The notes beneath the pieces are model-generated. The model had not been told where the DNA came from, made no database searches, and saw only the letters and a list, made by a program, of their open reading frames with translations. The position numbers were made by a program, and so were the translations under genes. From Azolla caroliniana (Eukaryota > Polypodiophyta): a stretch of 64,000 nt of DNA. Location: the NCBI GenBank assembly GCA_043228905.1, contig JBHGNT010000007.1:8370001-8434000 (forward strand), given 5' to 3'. Below are positions 56,392-64,000 of this stretch, in pieces. Numbering within the stretch: position 1 is the first letter of the stretch; every line of letters starts with the position of its first letter.

Positions 56392-57584
56392 CGATTCTTC
56401 CTACGGGATGGAAGTATATGGAAGCTCCCAAACAAGCGAGGCGGCGTTCCACTCTGCGTAGTGGCGAGAAAGGACGAACAGGGCAAGTTGTTAATGGCGT
56501 ACCACGAGAGTCCTTGGGCCGGACATCGCGGGACATTGGCCACATTCGAGAAGCTGAAAGAGAAATATTGGTGGCTGGGGTTGTACCGGGATGTGTACCA
56601 ATTCGTGACGACGTGCGAAAGCTGTCAGCTGCACTCCACAGTCTGACATTGAGATGAGCTACACCCGACCTACCCACCAACCGTCCATTTCAAGTGGATG
56701 GTAGACTTAGTGACGATGCCGATGGGGGTAGGGCATATGCGGTACCTGGTGATTGCGCGGGAGGATTTGACGAACCAGTGGAGGGCCGCGCACTACAGAA
56801 CAAGACGACTACGGCGGCGTGCCGGTTTCTGATCGAAGAGGTAGTATGTCGGTACGGGTGTGTAGGGAAGATCGTGGCGGACCGAGGAGAGCTGAACACG
56901 CAAGAAGCTGAGGAGTTGTTCGACCGACTAGGGGTCAAGCTCTCTCTCACCACGACATACAATCTAGAGGCCAATGAGAAGGTAGAATGTGGGCACGGGC
57001 CGATCGTGAAGGCGCTGGTACGCGCGTGCAACGGACAGGTCGGAAATTGGCTGCGGCTCCTTCCTTACGCGTTGTGGGCGGATTGGACTACGCACAGTTC
57101 GGTAACAAGGTTCATGCCAGCGGAGCTTATGTACGGGTAGAGGCCTATCATGCCGATGGACTAGACGATTTCCTCTTGGGCGGTGATAGATTGGAGAGAC
57201 GAGATGAGCCGGGAGGAGTTGTTGGCGGTGCGGATTCGACAGCTCGAGCGAAGACCAGAGGACGTGGAGCGTGCAAAGGCGAAGCTACATGCGGCGAGGG
57301 AGAGGAACAAAGGCCGGTTCGACCGGACGCACTGGATATGGCCAAAGAAGATCGAGGAAGGCGATTGGGTGTTGGTGTACAACAGCAATCTTGACAACCA
57401 GCACAAGGCAATGCGCAAATTCATGAGGAGGTGGTTCGGGCCCTACTCTGTAACGAGCGTGAACGACAACGAGACGTATCATCTTACGGAGCTCGACGGG
57501 ACACGATTAACAGTGCCGGTAGCCAGGACGCGGATCAAGGCGTTTAAGAAACGCAGGAGGGCGAGCCGAACGTGGGAAGCGTGA
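56392..57584 (+). pseudogene. pol: Gyp3 integrase
   Basis: The zinc region WAGHRGTLATFEKLKEKYWW and CESCQLHS (HHCC) is followed by two TGA codons where Arg is plausible. The core shows FKWMVDLVTMP, KIVADRGELNT and NEKVECGHGPI, the D, D and E of integrase, with a frameshift at about 56770. After TAG at 57138 and 57162, both in a context where Gln is expected, the C-terminal region continues (WPKKIEEGDWVLVYN, WFGPYSVTSV). No chromodomain is seen. Confidence 0.86.
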
Positions 57585-57694
57585 CCGACGACGACGACCG
57601 GTTCGGAGCAGACGAGGATTCGGGAAGTGATGGTTGATTACGGGCCGGTCTTCTCTGGCGATTATTAGTGTCTAGCGCATACTGGTGGATGCGC

Positions 57695-57711
57695 GGTTTG
57701 GTGGGGGTGGA
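57695..57711 (+). other. Gyp3 polypurine tract
   Basis: The 17 bases directly before the 3' LTR are identical to those of NA1 at 41820-41836. Confidence 0.8.
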
Positions 57712-58078
57712 TGTTGCGAAGAAAACCGGCGCTAAGAGGAATCGAGGAATTAAAGGCATGAACCCACCCTTGCACGAGTGTGCACGAGTGTACATAACTA
57801 GGAATAGGACGGTTGATGTAAATATACTAGGTATGACATATTTATTAGCTAGGAAATCGACGTGTATCTCTGTCCGAAGGGACAGAGAATAAAGTTGATG
57901 TGTTTTGATGTAACGGCCTCCTCGACGACCTATAAAAGGGAGAGGAGAAGAAGAAGAAGGGATCGCGTTTTTGGAGACGAGGAGGTGCTGTCGGACTGGG
58001 TATCGAGCTCTCTCCTCCACTATTTTTGCTCTCCACTCTGTTCTGGGTCGGTTGCCTTTGCTGTGTGTAAGCCCGCGT

Positions 58079-58984
58079 TGTCGTAGTGTAATTCGCACAC
58101 TACGTGAAAAATTACATTTTTGGTCTCTCCGGATAGGGCATGGAGTACCCGGTGAGAACCGGAAGAAGGAATCGGTAAGGACCGAAACCGGTAAGGAGAC
58201 CCGGCAAGAGCCAGATGAAGAAGGCCAATGAGAGTCGGTGAGAAACGGAAGAGGACCGGTAAGAAGGATCCGGTAAGAACCAGATAAAGAAAATCGGCGA
58301 GAACCGGATGAAGCAGAACCGGAAAGAGCTGGATGAAGAAGGCCGGTGAGAGTCTCTCACCGGATGAAGAGACATATTTGTAAATAGAATAAAGTATAAA
58401 AATATATATATTACATGCATAGGGCAAGATTCGAACCTTGCACCTCCATGTTAATAATGTTAAGCCTTATCACTATACTAGCGTATTATGAATTTTAAAG
58501 TTATACTAAACTTTATCCCATGTAAAATTTCTAGACATACATGGTACAAAAAGTTATTCATGCATAAACACTCGAGTAAAAAAGAAAAGATGAGATAGAA
58601 ACTAATCATGCACATGCAGTGTGCATGAAAACTAAAAAGAGGAAAATTATGATGCTTGCATGTAATAAACTTAGACTCTTCCAACACTATATAAGGAAGA
58701 GAGAAAGATGTATAGAGGTTGTTGAATATTTTACAAGGGTTGATCAATCTAATATATTCGTGGGATTCACGATTTTTTTTCCATCTACTTCTCTCTTACA
58801 TTCTAAGTATCAATTAATACACTATACTTGTGGGATTCACGAGTTTCATATCTTCTTTCAAATATTATTCTTTCTTGCAATCGATTCATAAGGAGCCTTA
58901 TCTCATATTCTTCTTTCTCCTAGTCCAAAACCTCAGCGGTTCCCACCCGACTCACGCAACGATCCGGAGCCGAAAGGCACGACA
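58079..58984 (+). mobile_element. Solo LTR, 906 bp, in the Gyp3 3' LTR
   Basis: It starts TGTCGTAGTG and ends GCACGACA, with 6-bp inverted termini TGTCGT/ACGACA. GCGT on both sides (58075-58078 and 58985-58988) is a 4-bp target duplication. It contains CCGG-rich degenerate repeats (58130-58365) shared with the LTR at 28152, a tRNA-like module, and a TATA-like CACTATATAAGGAAG at about 58685. Confidence 0.88.
58423..58478 (-). repeat. tRNA-derived module in the solo LTR
   Basis: On the minus strand GTATAGTGATAAGGC (A-box-like, 58464-58478) is followed by GGAGGTGCAAGGTTCGAATC, a strong B box, ending at about 58423. It is closely related to the NA1 LTR module and in the same, minus, orientation. 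Confidence 0.65.
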
Positions 58985-59272
58985 GCGTGCTTCCAGCAGA
59001 GGCTCCATCGTGCGTTCTCTGTGTCGCGTGTGTGTGTGTGGGTTCTCTGTGTTGGGTCTATTGCCGGCTTGCCGGTTGTAATCTTGCATACATTTTAGCC
59101 TTGTTAGTTATTGAATCTAAACTTCTGTCTTCTCTCTCTTGTGTTCTCTTGAGTTCCCTCTACCTTGTCCAGTGAGCGTGTATCAGGTTTGGAGACTATA
59201 CGCGTTCAGGTCTCATTCGTCTAGCAACACTGTCGGCAACGAGTAGGCCGAGCCAGCGATACGCTCGCGTAT

Positions 59273-59316
<44 letters not shown>

Positions 59317-59392
59317 GATCTCTTAAGCCCCTCGGTCCAAGACCCCCACGGTCCCGCCTTAATTTCTCCAGCGCGAGCGGAACTACATGACA

Positions 59393-59621
59393 ACGTGTTA
59401 GTACTTTTGTCAGTCCGTATGGACTTGTATAAAAGTGGTCTCTGAGCACATCCTATGTACAGAGTCTTAGAGTATTGTTTTGGAATAGATTTTTATGTGT
59501 TCTGCTCTCTCTGTCTCTCCCGCATGCACTGTGTTGATTAAGCTTTCCATTAAACCTTCTTTGTTTTCTGCCTGTTGTTACCCGGTTGTGTCTATTATGC
59601 TTACACACGTATTCTTTTACA
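59393..59621 (+). mobile_element. Cop3 5' LTR, second part
   Basis: It continues from 47361 after the duplicated ACGT and ends ATTCTTTTACA. The joined LTR is about 380 bp and aligns with the Cop1 LTR. A TATA-like TGTATAAAAGTGG lies at about 59427. Confidence 0.88.
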
Positions 59622-59640
59622 TGGTATCAGAGCGCAAGGG
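59622..59640 (+). other. Cop3 primer-binding site, tRNA-iMet type
   Basis: TGGTATCAGAGCGCAAGGG directly follows the LTR; the first 12 bases match the usual initiator-Met site exactly. Confidence 0.9.
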
Positions 59641-59707
59641 TTGAGATCCTCTACTGCCGACAAACAGACAAACCCTAATCACGATGAAAGAATAGAAGAA
59701 GAAAAGA

Positions 59708-59895
59708 ATGGACAGAGGAATGGCTAGCTCACTTCCGACGGAGAATCTCGACAGAAGCAACACAACCAAGATGCACCAGTACCTACTCGGGCAAGGCTAC
59801 TACAGTTATGTTGATGGAGCTAATGATGCAACACCCAAATTGACACACAGAGATTTCCCAGCATGGGAACAGGCAGCAAGCAGAGTTCTCGTGAG
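59708..59895 (+). pseudogene. gag: Cop3 gag, N-terminal part
   Basis: It starts at ATG 59708 and reads MDRGMASSLPTENLDRSN, MHQYLLGQGYYSYVDGAND and DFPAWEQAASRVL, the N terminus of copia gag. At about 59895 it joins protease sequence directly. The rest of gag, including the zinc knuckle, and the protease active site are deleted. Confidence 0.87.
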
Positions 59896-60346
59896 ACGAC
59901 ACTCTGCATACCATCGAACATGTCGGTGAAGTTCCCCTCAGCCACGTCGAACAGAATGGGAAACTCATGAACGTGCTACACGTCCCGACAATAACCAAGA
60001 ACATGGTGTCGGTCGGATAGATTGTCGACCAGGGGATACAAGTTTGATTCACGCATTTCGGTTGCTACATCGAAGAAGAGGGCAAAGTCATTGCGCAAGG
60101 GCATAGAGAAAGGAGGATGTTCATCCTCAACACCAATGAAGTCCGAACCGCGCTATTTGCAAAAGGACAGAAGGTCGAGTTGGCAATCGACCTATAGCAC
60201 AAGCGGTTCGACCATGTTAATTTCCAGCGACTTTGTGAAATGCAAGCCAAGAACATTGTTTTTGGATTGCCGAAATTCAGTGGCCGGAACTACCAAGTCT
60301 GCGATGCAAGGAGTCGAAATCCGCTCGATGTGATCCATTCGACCAG
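59896..60346 (+). pseudogene. pol: Cop3 protease end and pre-integrase region
   Basis: Frames read HVGEVPLSHVEQNGKLMNVL, KNMVSVG, stop, IVDQ, then IAQGHRERRMFILNTNEV and HVNFQRLCEM. Stops are TAG where Gln is expected, TGA where Arg is expected, and TAG in place of the Trp before HK. The sequence ends in IHS, one residue before the first catalytic Asp of integrase, where a solo LTR is inserted. Confidence 0.84.
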
Positions 60347-61467
60347 TGTCGTGTGAATCTTCACATTCTATATAAAATAATAATAAAATAATTCATTTAG
60401 ATTAGCTTAAGTTCTTGGCATGAAAAAGATACACATCTTCAAGAGTTTCCAAACACAATTTATTACATATAAAATGGACAACTAAGTATCAAGTTATAAG
60501 AGTATAAAGTTCGAGAAGATGAGTAAAACAAAACTATGAGATATCCCACATAGATAGGAAACTTTTGGATCTAACACTATATAAGTAGACAGAGACCATT
60601 AGTTTATATCAATGTGTTAGGAGCACAGAAGGAATGGTTGGACTTGGGCTATAAACTATTCGGATGCGACCGGATGGATCATGCATGGGTAGAACTTTAC
60701 GGATAATAGGATAATGCGGACAAATTAAAGTAAAGTAAAGTAAAGGTCATGTGGAAGGCATGCAACTAAAGTGAAGATCATGTGTGGACGCATGAAAACG
60801 GGGGGTTTTCCTTCATGCAAGTAAGAATTGAAGTGGGGAAAAAGGGGGAAAAGTAATCTTTTTCTCATAGAATCTTAGAATTGGGAAAAGAGAAATCTAT
60901 CCCTCGAGGAAACCCTAATCCTAATTTTTCTTATAAAATCTATCCCTCAAGGAAACCCTAATCCTAATTTTTCTTATCGAATCTATCCCTCGAGGAAACC
61001 CTAATCCTAAATTTTCTTATCGAATATATCCCTCGAGGAAACCCTTATCCTAAATTTTCTTTTCGAATCCATCTCTCAAGGAAGCTACCACTCAAGAAAC
61101 CCTAATTTTTTGATGGGAGCCATAAACTCTAATTTCCTTATCAAAACCATATCATTCAAGAACCCTAATTTTTCTTATATGAGTTATCTCTTGATGATCC
61201 CTAATTATTTTTTTCTTATTTGAAGACATATCTCATAAATTTGAATCTTGATTTTCTTTTTCCTTATCGAAGCCTCATAAACCCTAAACATTTGTAATCC
61301 CAATCTTGGGATAGATTGTAATTTTTCTTCTTCTTTGTTAATGAAATTTAATAAACTTTCTCATTTCCGTTAATTCTTAAACACAAACGCACGAATTTGA
61401 TATCCTTTGGTAGTAGGCCCCAAGGTCCTGCCTCAAGTTCACGTGTCTTTGTTGTATTTTCGCGACG
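60347..61467 (+). mobile_element. Probable solo LTR, about 1.1 kb, in Cop3 integrase
   Basis: It starts TGTCGTGTGAATC and ends TTTTCGCGACG, resembling the ends of NA1. Flanks CCAG and CCGG could be a 4-bp target duplication with one change. It includes a TATA-like CACTATATAAG at about 60574 and an AATAAA-like signal near 61350. It separates the two halves of integrase exactly. Confidence 0.75.
60896..61090. repeat. 43-bp tandem repeat with AAACCCTAATCC, four to five units
   Basis: The motif tatccctcgaggaaaccctaa begins at 60898, 60941, 60984 and 61027, an exact 43-base period, with a decayed fifth unit at about 61070. Each unit carries AAACCCTAA, the plant telomere-type or telo-box motif. 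Confidence 0.85.
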
Positions 61468-62572
61468 CCGGCATAAAACGTGAGCATTGGAGGAAGCCGT
61501 TACTTCATAACCTTCATTGATGACTTCACTTGGCACACTTGGGCGTACTTGATCGCGAAAAAGAGCGAAGTCTTCACGTGTTTCTTGAAGGTGAAGAGCC
61601 TCACGGAAAGGGAAATTGGACGAAAGATCAAGTGCCTAAGGTCTGATGGCGGGAAGGAGTACTTCTCTGACCAGTTCTCGAGTTATCTACAGAAGGAGCG
61701 AATTCGACGCGAATTCTCGTGTAGATACACGTTGCAACAGAAGGGCGTGGCCGAGAGGAAGAATCGGACGATAGAGGAGGCAGCAAGGGCAATGCTTGAA
61801 GAGAAGTATTTGCCTAAGTTGTATTGGGCACATGTGATTAGAATAGTTGTCTACCTCCAGAATCGGGCATGTGCCAATGGAGGAGTGTTGCCACATGAGT
61901 TGTATTTCAAGAAGAAGCTGAACTTGGCACACTTGCGGGTTTTCGGTAGGATCGCGTATGTGCATGTGCCGAAGGAGAAACGGAGGAAGCTGGACGCCAA
62001 AGCCAAGAAGTGTATCTTGGTTGGCTACTTGGACGAACAGAAGGGTTATAACTGTTATAACCCCCGAACCAAACAAGCTCGCGTAAGTCATGATGTTGTG
62101 TTTGACGAGTCTGCGTCGTGGTACTTGCCTTTGCCTCCAACCCCTGATGATTCCATTCCGATCTTTGACGAAGAGGTCAACGAGGCTGAAATGCCTCGAG
62201 ACGAAGGAGACATCGGAGCTCCTGAAGAGAGTTTGATCTCGTTCAGGCTAAGTGGGCCGAATGAGCGACTAAGTCGGCATGACCAGTCAGACGCAAAGCC
62301 GATGAGTAGTGGGGACTTGGCCATGCATTCCTGGCGCAAGACGCCGAGGAGATGGCTTACGCATGAAGAGAAGGGAAAGAAGAAGATGCCAGAGTATACG
62401 GCACTGATAAAGACGAGTCGAATCGAAGCAAATCCGACTTAGAGAAGAACGAAGACGGACCTTCGAAAACAAAGTTCGTGTCGGCCAAGAGGGCTTCAAA
62501 ATCGGCTAATGAGCAATTACGCCGATCTACCCGCCAGAAGAACCTCGTGGTGCGGTTTGGATATACGAGTAC
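61468..62572 (+). pseudogene. pol: Cop3 integrase core and C-terminus
   Basis: The 320-codon frame resumes with SIGGSRYFITFIDDFTWHTW, then CLRSDGGKEYF and QQKGVAERKNRTIEEAARAML (second Asp and Glu of the core). The C-terminal part carries LRVFGRIAYVHVPKEKRRKLD and KCILVGYLDEQKGYNCYNPR. The first catalytic Asp was at the solo-LTR junction and is disrupted. From 62440 the linker towards RT is frameshifted. Confidence 0.87.
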
Positions 62573-63486
62573 ATGGCACATCATTATGCGTACATGAGGC
62601 AAGTGGCGGAAGTGAGTGAGCTGGAGAGCTATGTAGAAGCGGCGAAGGACACAACTTGGCGTGCCGCAATGGAGGAAGAGATGCATGCATTAACGGAAAA
62701 TGAAACCTGGGACCTGGTTGACGCTCCGAAGGGTGTAAAACCAATTGGATGCAGGTGGGTGTACAAGGTCAAGTACAACATTGACGACCTTGTCAACCGA
62801 TACAAGGCCCGATTAGTGGCAAAAGGCTACGCGCAGAAGCACGACATCGATTACGATGAGACCTTCGTGCGTGTCGCGAAGATGAACACTGTCTGTGTTT
62901 AGCTGGCCATAGCAGTGGTGAAGGGGTTGCACTTACATCAGATGGATGTAAAGAATGCCTTCCTGCAAGGAGATCTTGAGGAAAAGGTGTACATGGTACA
63001 ACCCCCTGGTTTTCTATCCGACCGGAACACCTCGGCAGTTTGTCGACTAAAGAAGTTCCTCTATTGACTAAAACAAGCCTCGCATGCATGGAACGCCAAG
63101 ATCATGCAACGCCTGCGTCGGATGGGGTTTGCGATGTCCATATCGAACTCTTCATTGTTCATCCGGCAAGGTCGACGTGAACTAGTTAGTAGTTTACTCT
63201 ATGTTGATGATTTATTCATCGTCGGCGCCGACCTAGAAGAAATCGGCCACGTAAAGTCCTAGTTTGTGGTATCATTCGACATGAAGGACCTAGAGGACCT
63301 TCATTACTTCCTAGGGATTGAAGTGATCCGCACCCCTGAAGGCATACTGATTAGCCAACGACATTACGTGTTGAGTATGCGCTTCAAGTTTGGGATGGTC
63401 AACTGTAAGTCCATCTCAACTCCTCTAGACAGAAATGTCAAGCTTTGCCGAGATTCGGGAAAGGCGTGCGACCCGACACGGTTCTG
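62573..63486 (+). pseudogene. pol: Cop3 reverse transcriptase
   Basis: RT motifs in order are [63 protein letters not shown], an intact LLYVDDLFIVG box, and FDMKDLEDLHYFLGIEV. Stops are TAG at 62900 after VCV, TGA after KKFLY (Arg expected), TAG after GHVKS (Gln expected), and TGA TAG after PTRF (Arg then Gln expected). Confidence 0.88.
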
Positions 63487-64000
63487 ATAGATTGTTAGAA
63501 GCCTAATTTATTTGACGATCACTCGGCCGGATCTCAGTTACCCAGTTGGCCTTATCAGTCAATTTATGTCGCAGTCCATGGCCAAACACCTTCAGTGCGA
63601 GCAAAGGATATTGCGTTATGTCTGCAGCACTAAGGATAGGGCACTGCTATATCGAACCGGTATTGCTGCATAGCTCGCCGGCTACTCGGATTCTGATTGG
63701 GCCAGAAACGCCGGCAATCGTAGATCCACATTTGGGTTCGCTTTCTCGCTTGGGAGCGCCGCGATTGCCTGGAGCAACAAGAAGTAGCCGACCGTTGCAT
63801 TGTCGAGCACGGAGGCTGTATCGAGGAGCGGTTATCGCAACATGCGAAGCCATTGGCTCAAGAGGCTACTCAAGGATCTGCAGGTGGAGGTGTTTGCTCC
63901 GCCGACGATCTACGACAACCTCAACAGCATCCAACTTGCAAAAAACCCTATCTTCCACGCCCGGACCAAGCACATTGAGGTGCACTACCATTTTGTCCAC
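63487..64000 (+). pseudogene. pol: Cop3 RNase H, cut by the window end
   Basis: Sequence after the double stop reads IVRSLIYLTITRPDLSYPVG, then LAGYSDSDWARNAGNRRST (RNase H core), SNKK, TAG, PTVALSSTEA, and RTKHIEVHYHFVH at the edge. TAG precedes LAGYSD and interrupts SNKK-PTVAL, where Gln is highly conserved. The 3' LTR lies outside the window. Confidence 0.86.

Larger units (their letters stand above)
47362..59392 (+). mobile_element. Gyp3: Ty3/gypsy retrotransposon with nested insertions
   Basis: The 5' LTR is 47362-48130 and the 3' LTR 57712-59392 (containing a 906-bp solo LTR). Between them are primer site, gag, protease, RT (split by NA2), RNase H, integrase and polypurine tract. The flanks repeat ACGT (47358-47361 and 59393-59396), a 4-bp target duplication in the Cop3 LTR. 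The LTRs differ by roughly 5 percent in the part compared, including a 12-base gap. Premature stops and frameshifts make it inactive. Gag and polypurine tract link it to NA1. Confidence 0.92.
57712..59392 (+). mobile_element. Gyp3 3' LTR, interrupted by a solo LTR
   Basis: It matches the 5' LTR from TGTTGCGAAG to ACATGACA once the insert at 58079-58984 and one duplicated GCGT are removed. The (TC)n run at 59276-59313 is longer than in the 5' copy. Confidence 0.9.

Overview
This window looks like nuclear DNA of a land plant. Three things suggest this: an intron-bearing gene of the plant SAP30 (Sin3/histone-deacetylase) family, dense Ty1/copia and Ty3/gypsy LTR retrotransposons, and abundant (GA/TC)n and (TG/CA)n microsatellites. 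Nothing bacterial, organellar or CRISPR-like is visible. I cannot name the species.

Layout. 1-0.7 kb: decayed end of a protein gene with 31-residue tandem repeats. 0.7-6.5 kb: AT-rich non-coding DNA with two tRNA-derived (SINE-like) scraps. 6.8-11.9 kb (minus strand): the only convincing intact host gene, a six-exon SAP30-like gene encoding 255 aa, with one GC-AG intron. 12-25 kb: microsatellites and AT-rich sequence without a recognisable gene. 25.3-64 kb: a nest of LTR retrotransposons.

The nest, with the names used below. Cop1: copia, plus strand, 25356-26165 and probably 33988-37085. Cop2: copia, minus strand, 26240-32591, lying inside a gypsy LTR fragment and carrying a solo LTR in its RT. 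Gyp1: gypsy chromovirus, minus strand, pieces between 32941 and 47206. Gyp2: gypsy, minus strand, 37086-43195, inserted in Gyp1 integrase; its LTR carries a heat-shock element. NA1: gag-only non-autonomous element, plus strand, 38968-42482, inserted in Gyp2 gag; it is intact and has nearly identical LTRs. Cop3: copia, plus strand, from 47207 past the window end, inserted in the Gyp1 5' LTR. Gyp3: gypsy, plus strand, 47362-59392, inserted in the Cop3 5' LTR and related to NA1. NA2: non-autonomous element, 51364-55220, inserted in Gyp3 RT; it encodes a long coiled-coil protein. Two further solo LTRs interrupt the Gyp3 3' LTR and the Cop3 integrase.

Most elements are dead, and their premature stops are mainly TAG where CAG is expected and TGA where CGA is expected. 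This fits deamination of methylated cytosine. NA1 is the exception.

Most notable is NA2. Next to its 5' LTR it carries an antisense imprint of most of a tRNA-Arg(UCU), and just before its 3' LTR a sense copy of the tRNA 3' end. Its 921-codon frame has no frameshift, and nine of its ten premature stops are TAG. Also notable are five hairpins at 56-63 bp spacing in the Gyp1 leader, U3 palindromes in NA1, and two related elements inserted at nearly the same target sequence around ACGT.
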